Positions 1 to 6,626 of a stretch of DNA of 8,848 bases are shown here, in pieces. Position 1 is the stretch's first letter. Every line of letters starts with the position of its first letter. Both the position numbers and the translations under genes were made by a program. Origin of the DNA: an uncultured Porphyromonas sp. (GTDB taxonomy: Bacteria; Bacteroidota; Bacteroidia; Bacteroidales; Porphyromonadaceae); NCBI GenBank assembly GCA_945875135.1, contig CAMCJO010000071.1:1-8848 (forward strand). The letters run 5' to 3'. The notes under the pieces were generated by a model that worked only from the letters and a program-made list of their open reading frames with translations, made no database searches and had not been told where the DNA came from.

Positions 1-30
1 TTTTTTCTTCTGTTACTTCCATATTATACA

Positions 31-408
31 TTGGCGAGAGGTCTCAACACCTTACGCTTGTTCGCGCTCTCTTGGAGCGATCTCAAAAGGGGAAAGACTC
101 GATCGAACTTGCCCACCCCTAAACTGAACTGCGCGGATGTCTGTGACGGAGTCTTATTGATTGTGCTATCTCTTGTTGCTTTAGTGGCTTTGTCTTCGCT
201 GTCCCTGTACGAGGTCGGGGTACCTCTGGGATATAAACTTATAGGCAACACCTTCCTGCCTGGACTTTTTACAGGGTGGGCTATAGAGCTCTTACGTTGC
301 CATAGCGCTGATTGCTCATTCAATGGGAAGCGAGCAGCTTTCCTCACCCTAACGATTGCGATCTTGCTAGGGTCGCTTTATTGGCTATGGGTTGAGGTAT
401 CCTATTGA
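31..408 (+). CDS. Uncertain small membrane protein (hypothetical)
   Basis: A reading frame of 125 codons from a TTG start; the same frame is open to the left edge of the window, so the true start could lie outside it, and no in-frame ATG is present. Residues 1-37 are basic and polar. Three hydrophobic segments follow at about residues 40-59, 67-87 and 102-121, which would suit a small inner-membrane protein. I do not recognise the family. The stretch is less GC-rich than the operon downstream, and a 107-codon frame is open on the opposite strand over 24-347, so coding status is doubtful. The first ~110 nt read more like a dispersed repeat than a protein N-terminus; a shorter protein beginning near the first hydrophobic segment is possible. 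No terminator was seen after the stop. Confidence that a real gene lies here is low to moderate. Confidence 0.35.
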   Translation: MARGLNTLRLFALSWSDLKRGKTRSNLPTPKLNCADVCDGVLLIVLSLVALVALSSLSLYEVGVPLGYKLIGNTFLPGLFTGWAIELLRCHSADCSFNGKRAAFLTLTIAILLGSLYWLWVEVSY

Positions 409-512
409 GTCTGCTATCCAGTCCCAAGGGTTAGCATAAAGAAAGCTGTGTCAAAGCACTACCCATCAGCCTCTTGTAGGAGACTTGCGGGGGCTTTGTA
501 GGGCGAGGGATC

Positions 513-543
513 TTTGCGACAGTCTTCTTTTTCCTTACCTTTG
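513..543 (+). promoter_or_regulatory. Bacteroidetes-type promoter of the queD operon
   Basis: TTTG at 513-516 and TACCTTTG at 536-543 are separated by exactly 19 nt, matching the Bacteroidetes housekeeping sigma consensus TTTG-N19-TAnnTTTG. Transcription would be expected to start about 4-7 nt after the second box, near 547-550, only some 6-9 nt before the queD ATG. This is the only such match I see upstream of the eight-gene cluster, so it may drive the whole operon. Confidence 0.7.
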
Positions 544-555
544 TGACAGTTAATT

Positions 556-981
556 ATGACGACAGTAGAGAGATATCACGATATAAGCATGGGACATCGT
601 GTCGTGGGACACGAGTCGAAGTGCCGCCACCTACACGGACACAACTACCGAATACACTTCACCTGCTCCGCAACGCAGCTCGATGAGCTGGGGCGGGTGA
701 TAGACTTTGGCGTGATCAAAGAGCTCCTCTGCATGTGGCTGGAGGAGCATTGGGATCACAAGATGATGATCTACGATGAGGACCCGCTACTCCCCTCGCT
801 ACGGGGGCTGGTGCCAGAGGATCTGGTCGTGGTGCCCTTTAATCCGACGGCCGAAGCGATGGCGCAATACCTCGTCGAGATGGTTGCTCCCGCACAATTG
901 GCCGGCACGGGCGTGACGCTCGTCAGTTGCCGTGTCGAGGAGACGGCAAGATGTAGCGCTACCTACTCACTACCTATATAA
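556..981 (+). CDS. queD: 6-carboxy-5,6,7,8-tetrahydropterin synthase (QueD/PTPS family)
   Basis: Converts 7,8-dihydroneopterin triphosphate to 6-carboxytetrahydropterin, the second step toward preQ0 and queuosine; cytoplasmic. The 141-residue protein has the PTPS layout: zinc ligands H14, H27 and H29 (the last two in LHGHNY), catalytic Cys23 just before them, the D67-H68 pair of the catalytic relay, the motif PTAEAMAQYL, and the closing VEET motif with Glu129 near the end. Length fits the short bacterial QueD class (about 120-145). The ATG at 556 keeps the first beta strand before H14; the next ATG at 589 would remove it. It is the first gene after the 513-543 promoter and is followed at 1 nt by queE, the next enzyme of the pathway. 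No Shine-Dalgarno is visible, which is normal in Bacteroidetes. A PTPS-family paralogue with another pterin role is unlikely given queE beside it. Confidence 0.93.
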   Translation: MTTVERYHDISMGHRVVGHESKCRHLHGHNYRIHFTCSATQLDELGRVIDFGVIKELLCMWLEEHWDHKMMIYDEDPLLPSLRGLVPEDLVVVPFNPTAEAMAQYLVEMVAPAQLAGTGVTLVSCRVEETARCSATYSLPI

Positions 982-982
982 T

Positions 983-1588
983 ATGCAGCCGCTACCGGTC
1001 AACGAGATCTTCTACAGCCTCCAAGGCGAAGGAGGACAGATGGGACGCGCGATGCTCTTCGTGCGTCTCTCGGGATGCAATCTCTCCTGCGACTACTGCG
1101 ACACGGACTTTGCGGGGCATCGGCTTATGAGCGCTGCAGAGATTTTGGCAAAGCTGGAGGGCTACCCTTGCCGTGACATCCTCTGGACTGGTGGCGAACC
1201 GACCTTAGCACTGCGAGAGGAGCATATAGCTTTCTTTCACGAGCAGGGCTATCGTCAGTCTATCGAGACAAATGGCACACGCCCCATACCTCGGGGGCTG
1301 GACTACGTCACCTGTTCGCCCAAACCAGAAGCAATAAGTGGCTTGCGGGAGCGTTTTGTAGATAACTACCCTGACGGCATCGACGAGGTACGCTGGCCAC
1401 TACAACTAGCCGCTCCCCTACCCCCACCCATTGAGCAGCTGGCCGAGGCACGTCGTTACTACGTCAGTCCCGTAGAGGAGACGGGCGTAGAGATGTCGGC
1501 CGTTGTGGCGCGCTGTATGGACTTCGTCTTAGCCCACCCCGAGTGGCGGCTCAGCGTACAGCTACACAAGTTGCTAGGGTTTCGCTAA
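983..1588 (+). CDS. queE: 7-carboxy-7-deazaguanine synthase (radical SAM, QueE)
   Basis: Radical SAM enzyme that rearranges 6-carboxytetrahydropterin, the QueD product, to 7-carboxy-7-deazaguanine on the way to preQ0. The 201-residue protein begins with PVNEIFYSLQGEG, the typical QueE N-terminus; C32, C36 and C39 form the CxxxCxxC site for the 4Fe-4S cluster, followed by DTDF. TGGEP at 69-73 is the SAM-binding motif, and ETNG, the CSPKP stretch and the closing VQLHKLLG all match the family. I chose the ATG at 983 because it lies 1 nt after the queD stop and gives the canonical N-terminus; an earlier in-frame start at 932 would overlap queD by 50 nt and add 17 unlikely residues. queC, which makes preQ0 from this product, is not in the window and must lie elsewhere. 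Confidence 0.94.
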   Translation: MQPLPVNEIFYSLQGEGGQMGRAMLFVRLSGCNLSCDYCDTDFAGHRLMSAAEILAKLEGYPCRDILWTGGEPTLALREEHIAFFHEQGYRQSIETNGTRPIPRGLDYVTCSPKPEAISGLRERFVDNYPDGIDEVRWPLQLAAPLPPPIEQLAEARRYYVSPVEETGVEMSAVVARCMDFVLAHPEWRLSVQLHKLLGFR

Positions 1589-1603
1589 GTAACTGGTTTA
1601 ACC

Positions 1604-3601
1604 ATGAAAGTCTCGTCGTCACATATTCGCTGGTTGCTCGTGCTACTCCCGTGCGCTATGGCGCTCTGTAGCTTGATGAGCTGCAAGAGTGTGACGCTGA
1701 GCAAGGCGGAGCTATACGACCATACGGGACGCTATGCCCTCGCAGCCGATAGCTACTACACGCTCTACCGCAAGACCTCTCGCAAGAAGCCGGAGCGACG
1801 GGCTTATCTAGCTTTCAAAGCTGCGGAGAATTACCGACGACTGGGCAACACGCCCCGCGCGCTCAACTGCTACAACCTAGCTCTCTCGGGGGACTATCCC
1901 GACTCGATCCTCCACCTACGCATCGCTCAGGAGCTACAACAGCTGGGACGCTGGCGGGAGGCGGGTAAAGCTTACGAGCAGTTTCTAGAGTACTACCCGC
2001 ACGACTACTTCGGACGCATAGGACTGGCGAGCGTGCGTCAGGCCGACTCGCTCCTCGCCCACCCCACGGGGCACACGGTCGAGACGGATCGTCTCTTGAT
2101 CTCGCCCTATGCGGAGTTTGCCCCTTGCTATGCGCCCGACGGCACGATACTCTACTTCACCAGTAGCCGAGTGCCTCTCCGTGACATGCTACAGGAGAGC
2201 GAGGTGACGGGGCTGGGGACGAACAACCTCTATATGATCAAGCAGGACGCCTCGGGCAAGTGGTCTCGCCCCGACAGCGTGCCGGGTAGCATCAATACGC
2301 CCGAAGATGAGGGTACCCCCTCCATCACGGCAGACGGCAACACGCTCTACTACTCTTACGCTGAGCAAAGCTCCACCTACGACCGCACCGTGCAGATCTA
2401 CAAAGCCTCCAAGTCTAGCCAAGGGGGCTGGGGCAAAGGCGAGCGCGTACCCATCTGGGAGGACTCGCTACGTATGGTAGCGCACCCCGCCATTGACGCT
2501 TCGGGACGATACCTTTACTTCGTGAGCGAGGGGGCTGGCCTAGGTGGCAAAGACCTTTACCGCATACTCCTCAGCGAGCATGGCTGGGGCAAGCCGGAGA
2601 ACCTCGGCAACGAGATCAATACGCCTGGCGACGAACTCTTTCCCACGATGGTGGGCGACAGCACCCTTTACTTCTCCTCCAACGGACGTGTGGGGCTGGG
2701 CGGACTAGACCTATACAAGGCGCAGATGGACTCGCTCGGTGGGTGGCAGGTGACGCATCTGGGTGCTCCGATGAACTCCCCCGCCGATGATTACGCCATC
2801 ACCTTCGCTCCGAAGCCGCAATCGGGCGTGGCGGAGGAGGGTTACCTCTCCTCGACTCGTGGCGACCAGCGCGGACGACCACACCTCTACCGCTTCTCAT
2901 TGCCCGCCACCATCATACGCATCGATGGCTTCGTGATGGACCGGGAGGGGTACGGCATCCCGCAGGCGACAGTACGCATTGCCGATGAGCAGGGTTTGCT
3001 CGCTACACCCATTGTCTCGACACGTGACGACGGCTCTTTCGTCCTAGAGATCGCTGGGTCGAACCGCTACGTGCTACATGCCTCGCACCCGGACTACCTC
3101 AACCAATACATGCCACTCGTGACTGACAGCGCCACCGAGAGCACCGACTACTTGGTCGACTTTTACCTAGCTTCGCGCCTGCACTCGGAGCAGATCCACG
3201 ACATCTACTACGACTTTGACCGAGCTTCGCTACGACCCGAGGGGAAGAAGAGTCTCGACTACCTCGTCACGCTCCTAGAGCAAAACCCCGACGTGCGCCT
3301 CGAGCTAAGCAGTAACACCGACCGCAAGGGTTCGCAGGCATACAATCAGAAGCTCTCGCAGCGTCGTGCGCAGAGTGTCGTCGACTATCTTATCGCCAAG
3401 GGCGTTGCCGCCGACCGCCTAGAGGCACGGGGCTACGGCAAGGAGCGTCCCTACGTAGTGAGCAAAGGGATGGCGGCGCGCTTCGACTGGTTGCCCGAGG
3501 GGCAGGAGCTAACGGCCGAATGGGTCGGCACGCTGACCGAAGAGCAGCAAGTCGTCTGCGACCAGCTCAACCGCCGCACCGAGTTTACCGTCATACAATA
3601 A
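1604..3601 (+). CDS. porE: PorE-like multidomain T9SS lipoprotein (TPR, PD40 propeller, CRD, OmpA_C)
   Basis: Probable periplasmic component of the type IX secretion system, tethered to a membrane by lipid and to peptidoglycan by its C-terminus. Seen in order in 665 residues: a signal peptide with a lipobox ending at Cys27; TPR-type helices at about 33-155; a beta-propeller with PD40/WD40-like repeats at about 163-432 (for example YAPDGTILYFTSS, SITADGNTLYYS, NGRVGLGGLDLY); a carboxypeptidase regulatory-like (CRD) fold at about 438-522 (DGFVMDREGYGIPQATV); and an OmpA_C-like domain from about 527 with YDFD at 536-539 and the peptidoglycan diaminopimelate-binding pair D573 and R588. This architecture is that of Porphyromonas gingivalis PG1058 (PorE). 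Residue 571 is Asn where many OmpA domains have His before T-D. It starts 15 nt after queE and precedes rfbC by 20 nt. Similar TPR-PD40-OmpA proteins exist as paralogues in Bacteroidetes, so orthology to PorE is likely but not proven. Confidence 0.8.
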   Translation: MKVSSSHIRWLLVLLPCAMALCSLMSCKSVTLSKAELYDHTGRYALAADSYYTLYRKTSRKKPERRAYLAFKAAENYRRLGNTPRALNCYNLALSGDYPDSILHLRIAQELQQLGRWREAGKAYEQFLEYYPHDYFGRIGLASVRQADSLLAHPTGHTVETDRLLISPYAEFAPCYAPDGTILYFTSSRVPLRDMLQESEVTGLGTNNLYMIKQDASGKWSRPDSVPGSINTPEDEGTPSITADGNTLYYSYAEQSSTYDRTVQIYKASKSSQGGWGKGERVPIWEDSLRMVAHPAIDASGRYLYFVSEGAGLGGKDLYRILLSEHGWGKPENLGNEINTPGDELFPTMVGDSTLYFSSNGRVGLGGLDLYKAQMDSLGGWQVTHLGAPMNSPADDYAITFAPKPQSGVAEEGYLSSTRGDQRGRPHLYRFSLPATIIRIDGFVMDREGYGIPQATVRIADEQGLLATPIVSTRDDGSFVLEIAGSNRYVLHASHPDYLNQYMPLVTDSATESTDYLVDFYLASRLHSEQIHDIYYDFDRASLRPEGKKSLDYLVTLLEQNPDVRLELSSNTDRKGSQAYNQKLSQRRAQSVVDYLIAKGVAADRLEARGYGKERPYVVSKGMAARFDWLPEGQELTAEWVGTLTEEQQVVCDQLNRRTEFTVIQ

Positions 3602-3621
3602 TATATAGAGTGACCTAAGCA

Positions 3622-4188
3622 ATGATACATTACCAAGCGGACCCAGACTTAGCGGGCGTCTACCTCATTGAGCCAGACTGCTACGGCGATGCGCGTGGCT
3701 ACTTTGCCGAGACTTACCGCACGGCAGACTTTGCAGCGACCGTCTCGCCTAGACCATGGGTGCAGGAAAACGAATCGTCCTCCGTCCGTGGCGTCTTGCG
3801 AGGTCTGCATCTCCAGCGAGGCGAAGCGAGCCAAGCGAAGCTGGTGCGCTGCGTCGTGGGCGAGATCATTGATCTGATCGTGGACCTACGACGAGACAGT
3901 GCCACTTACGGGCAGTGGCGTAGCTATCATCTCTCGGAGACAAACCATCGGCAGCTCTACATCCCGAGAGAGTTTGCGCACGGCTTCCTCGTTCTCTCGG
4001 AGCAAGCGAAGTTTCTCTACAAAGTGGACAACGGCTACGCCCCCGAGAGCGAGCTCTGCATACGCTATGACGACCCGCAGCTGGCGATACCCTGGGAGTC
4101 GTGGGGCATCGCGCCCGAAGAGCTAATCCTCTCAGACAAAGACCTGCGCGGTATCTCCTTAGCCGACTACACCGCATCACGCTTTTGA
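3622..4188 (+). CDS. rfbC: dTDP-4-dehydrorhamnose 3,5-epimerase
   Basis: Epimerises dTDP-4-dehydro-6-deoxy-D-glucose at C3 and C5 to give dTDP-4-dehydro-L-rhamnose, the third step of dTDP-L-rhamnose synthesis; cytoplasmic cupin fold. The 188-residue length is typical. H63 in RGLHLQ is the catalytic base and Y133 in FLYKV the partner Tyr, at the same positions as in well-studied RmlC enzymes; H120 in FAHGF and the closing SDKD motif (171-174) are also present. The N-terminal GDARGYFAE motif binds nucleotide sugar in the family. The ATG at 3622 is the first good start after porE. rfbB follows at 11 nt, and the two enzymes act in succession (RfbB product is RfbC substrate). Genes for the first and last steps (rfbA, rfbD) are not here. 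A sister 3- or 5-epimerase of another deoxysugar path is a lesser possibility. Confidence 0.93.
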   Translation: MIHYQADPDLAGVYLIEPDCYGDARGYFAETYRTADFAATVSPRPWVQENESSSVRGVLRGLHLQRGEASQAKLVRCVVGEIIDLIVDLRRDSATYGQWRSYHLSETNHRQLYIPREFAHGFLVLSEQAKFLYKVDNGYAPESELCIRYDDPQLAIPWESWGIAPEELILSDKDLRGISLADYTASRF

Positions 4189-4199
4189 CACCTTACGCT

Positions 4200-5345
4200 A
4201 TGACTACATACCGACACACCTACGCCGTGACTGGAGCCGCTGGCTTCATCGGCACTAACCTAGCTTACTACCTGAGTGAAGCCATTGCCCCCGACGAGCG
4301 CATCGTTCTAATCGACAAACTAACCTATGCGGGTAACTACCGCTCCATCGAACCGCTCATCGACAACGAGCGGGTCATCTTCGTCCAGGCTGATATCTGC
4401 GATGCCGAGGCGATGGACGATATCTTCACTCGCTACGCGCCGCACTACTTGATTAATCTCGCCGCCGAGAGCCACGTAGATAGAAGCATCGAGAATCCCG
4501 CCATCTTCGTTCGCACCAATATCCTCGGTGTGCAGACCTTGCTAGATACTATTCGCAACCATTGGTCTACCACCAGCGGACGAGGCTCTTATCCCGTATG
4601 GCAGGAGGGGCGCATGATGCTGCAAGTCTCCACGGATGAGGTGTACGGTTCGCTCGGCAAGGAAGGCTTCTTCGTGGAGAGTACACCCCTTGACCCACGC
4701 AGTCCTTACAGTGCTGCGAAAGCTTCGGCAGACCTCCTCTGCCAAGCGGCAGTGCATACGCACCATGCACCAGTCGTCTGGACCCGATGCTCGAACAACT
4801 ACGGTCCCTACCAATTTCCCGAGAAGCTCATCCCGCTCGTCATCCGCCAATGTCTCCTCGGCAAGGAGATACCGATCTACGGCACAGGCGAGAATGTGCG
4901 TGACTGGCTCTACGTTACCGACCATTGTCGTGCGCTCCACCTCGTGGTGACCCAGGGGAAAGCGGGTACAGCGTACAATATCGGTGGGCACAACGAGCAT
5001 ACCAATCTAGAGATAGTCCGGATCATCATCAACCAGCTACACGAGCGTCTGAGCAAGGAGCCAGCACGCACCGAGCGTATCTCTGAAATCTTAGGTGCTC
5101 AGGTCCAGCCCGAGCTGATCAACGAGCAGCTGATCACCTTCGTTCGTGATCGCCTCGGGCACGACGCCCGCTACGGCATCGACCCCACCTTCATTCATCA
5201 GGAGCTAGGGTGGCTCCCCTCGATTCCCTTTGCTGAGGGCATCGGCTACACGATCGACTGGTACCTCGACCACTTCGACTGGGTCAAGGGCATCACCGAC
5301 GAAGACTACCAGCACTACTACCAGCAGATGTACAGCGGACGATGA
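4200..5345 (+). CDS. rfbB: dTDP-glucose 4,6-dehydratase
   Basis: NAD-dependent extended short-chain dehydrogenase that turns dTDP-D-glucose into dTDP-4-dehydro-6-deoxy-D-glucose, substrate of RfbC. The Rossmann motif GAAGFIG sits at residues 12-18, the catalytic T145-D146-E147 in STDEVYG, and the Y170xxxK174 pair in YSAAK; also visible are AAESHVDRSI, SNNYGPYQFPEKLIPL and GTGENVRDWLYV, all signature stretches. It is 381 residues, somewhat longer than the usual 350-360; the extra length is an insert at about residues 277-315 (from KEPART to FVRDR), a form I associate with Bacteroidetes RfbB. The ATG at 4200 is preferred because it sits just before the Rossmann strand; the frame stays open upstream to 4101 but those 33 codons overlap rfbC. 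Its stop overlaps the next ATG (ATGA), implying translational coupling with the FAH-like gene. Confidence 0.95.
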   Translation: MTTYRHTYAVTGAAGFIGTNLAYYLSEAIAPDERIVLIDKLTYAGNYRSIEPLIDNERVIFVQADICDAEAMDDIFTRYAPHYLINLAAESHVDRSIENPAIFVRTNILGVQTLLDTIRNHWSTTSGRGSYPVWQEGRMMLQVSTDEVYGSLGKEGFFVESTPLDPRSPYSAAKASADLLCQAAVHTHHAPVVWTRCSNNYGPYQFPEKLIPLVIRQCLLGKEIPIYGTGENVRDWLYVTDHCRALHLVVTQGKAGTAYNIGGHNEHTNLEIVRIIINQLHERLSKEPARTERISEILGAQVQPELINEQLITFVRDRLGHDARYGIDPTFIHQELGWLPSIPFAEGIGYTIDWYLDHFDWVKGITDEDYQHYYQQMYSGR

Positions 5346-5899
5346 AGGTCTACGGCATAGACGACGCGTCACGGCTCTTTTACAAAGGCGAAGCACTCCT
5401 TCGCCCGGGCTACCCCTTCTTCGTTCCACACCTCGAAGCGGAGTGGTGCGCTATCCCTTCGCTCGCTATCAAGATAGGGCGGACGGGCAAGTGCGTGGCG
5501 TCGCCCTTTGCCGAGCGATACATTGAGTCGTGCGCTGCTGGCTGGGATATCACCTGTCGCTCGCTACTCGCTGAACTACGCAAGGCGGGCGCTCCGTGGG
5601 AGCGTGCTAAGGTGTACGACGGCAGTGCCGTAGCCCTCGACTGGCAGCCCCTTGACACCGCACTTGCAGAGCACTACACGCTGACCCTTGCCGAGCAGAG
5701 CTGGACGCTCTCTCGAGAGACGGTCTGCCAAGCGCTCTCGCTCCTCTCCGAGTGCCTCACCATCCACACGGGCGACGTGCTCCTACTCAACGCAATCCCC
5801 ATAACAGCGGCTCCCGCCATTGCCCCCGAGCAACAGCTCTCCCTCACGCTACAAGCAGGCGAAAAGCTTCGCTCCACCACACTCCTACGCATTAAGTAA
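5342..5899 (+). CDS. Degenerate fumarylacetoacetate hydrolase (FAH)-family protein
   Basis: The 185-residue protein keeps the backbone pattern of Bacteroidetes FAH-family hydrolases: PFFVPHL, IGRTGKCV, FAERY, then G67-W-D-I-T-C-R-S in place of GIDFTARD, and a good match through LRKAGAPWERAKVYDGSA (79-96, with K90 and D93 kept). Hallmark residues are missing: the metal-binding E-x-E of the HYEVEL motif aligns with I38-P-S40, the D of the RD pair is S74, and the TGTP of GDxxFTGTPxGVG is replaced by NAIP after G-D. Only D69 of the three expected metal ligands remains. The N-terminal stretch before residue 20 is also shorter than in active relatives. The frame is intact and overlaps rfbB by 4 nt, so it is expressed rather than a wreck; a non-catalytic or altered role is inferred, and no substrate can be named. 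Alignment was by memory of the family. Confidence 0.6.
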   Translation: MKVYGIDDASRLFYKGEALLRPGYPFFVPHLEAEWCAIPSLAIKIGRTGKCVASPFAERYIESCAAGWDITCRSLLAELRKAGAPWERAKVYDGSAVALDWQPLDTALAEHYTLTLAEQSWTLSRETVCQALSLLSECLTIHTGDVLLLNAIPITAAPAIAPEQQLSLTLQAGEKLRSTTLLRIK

Positions 5900-5935
5900 A
5901 GCATCTATATAGAATCGTCTTAAAACCACTTCACT

Positions 5936-6583
5936 ATGGCTATTGTATCTCCCTCCCTCCTCAGTGCTGACTTCCTACATCTCGCCGACGAGATCACGAT
6001 GATCAACGAGAGTCAGTGCGACTGGCTCCACATTGACGTGATGGATGGTGTATTTGTCCCGAACCTCTCCTTTGGCCTTCCCATCATTGAGGCGATACGC
6101 CCCATCTGTCAGAAGCCTCTCGACGTGCATCTGATGATTGTCGAGCCGTGGAAGTTCATCGATCAGTTTGCCAAGCTCGGCATCCACATTATGAACGTGC
6201 ACTACGAGGTGTGTCCTCACCTGCACCGCACGCTGCGGGCTATCCGTGAGGCGGGTATGCGTCCAGCCGTCACGCTCAATCCGCATACCCCTGTGGAGCT
6301 CCTCACTGACATCCTCTGCGAAGCCGACATGGTGCTCCTCATGAGTGTCAACCCCGGCTATGGTGGGCAAAAGTTTATCGAGCATTCTATCCGCAAGGTC
6401 GAGCGTCTGCGCAAAATGATCCAAGAGCAGGGTCTCTCCACCCTCATACAGGTCGACGGCGGGGTCAACCTCGAGACGGGTCGCCAGCTCGTCGAGGCGG
6501 GTGCTGACTCGCTCGTAGCGGGCAGTGCCGTCTTTAAGGCGCCCAGCCCTCAGGAGATGATCGCACAGCTACACGCCTTGTAA
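5936..6583 (+). CDS. rpe: Ribulose-phosphate 3-epimerase
   Basis: Interconverts D-ribulose 5-phosphate and D-xylulose 5-phosphate in the non-oxidative pentose phosphate pathway; cytoplasmic TIM barrel with one divalent metal. The 215-residue length is standard. Seen: SPSLLSADF at the N-terminus, HIDVMDGVFVPN with metal ligand H32 and catalytic D34, H65 in DVHLMI, the phosphate-loop region SVNPGYGGQKF, D174 in QVDGGV as the second catalytic acid, and GSAVF near the end. No active-site residue is missing. It begins 36 nt after the FAH-like gene and ends 7 nt before the frame of the ComEC-like gene opens. No separate promoter box is visible in the 36-nt gap, so it is probably read from the operon. 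Confidence 0.96.
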   Translation: MAIVSPSLLSADFLHLADEITMINESQCDWLHIDVMDGVFVPNLSFGLPIIEAIRPICQKPLDVHLMIVEPWKFIDQFAKLGIHIMNVHYEVCPHLHRTLRAIREAGMRPAVTLNPHTPVELLTDILCEADMVLLMSVNPGYGGQKFIEHSIRKVERLRKMIQEQGLSTLIQVDGGVNLETGRQLVEAGADSLVAGSAVFKAPSPQEMIAQLHAL

Positions 6584-6626
6584 AGCCACCTTGCACTACC
6601 TCGTCCGAGGGCTACACGCCACAATC

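Noticed and set aside
409..512. Possible preQ1 riboswitch before the queuosine genes
   Set aside because: No preQ1-type hairpin with a matching A-rich tail could be drawn, and the promoter at 513-543 would place this stretch outside the transcript.
932..982. Longer N-terminus for QueE starting at 932
   Set aside because: It overlaps queD by 50 nt and adds residues unlike the family; the ATG at 983 gives the canonical start 1 nt after queD.
4101..4199. Longer N-terminus for RfbB starting at 4101
   Set aside because: It lies inside the rfbC coding region in another frame and precedes the expected Rossmann strand with basic, non-family residues.
4542..5000. Minus-strand frame of 152 codons opposite rfbB
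   Set aside because: It is antisense to a strongly conserved part of rfbB and has no promoter or recognisable motif; a shadow of GC-rich codon use.
5975..6424. Minus-strand frame of 149 codons opposite rpe
   Set aside because: It is antisense to rpe over its catalytic motifs, with a composition expected of a reversed coding strand.
6591..6626. TTG start for the ComEC-like gene 7 nt after rpe
   Set aside because: The 12 added residues are not typical of the family N-terminus; the ATG at 6627 begins the usual basic residue plus membrane helix. The TTG remains possible.
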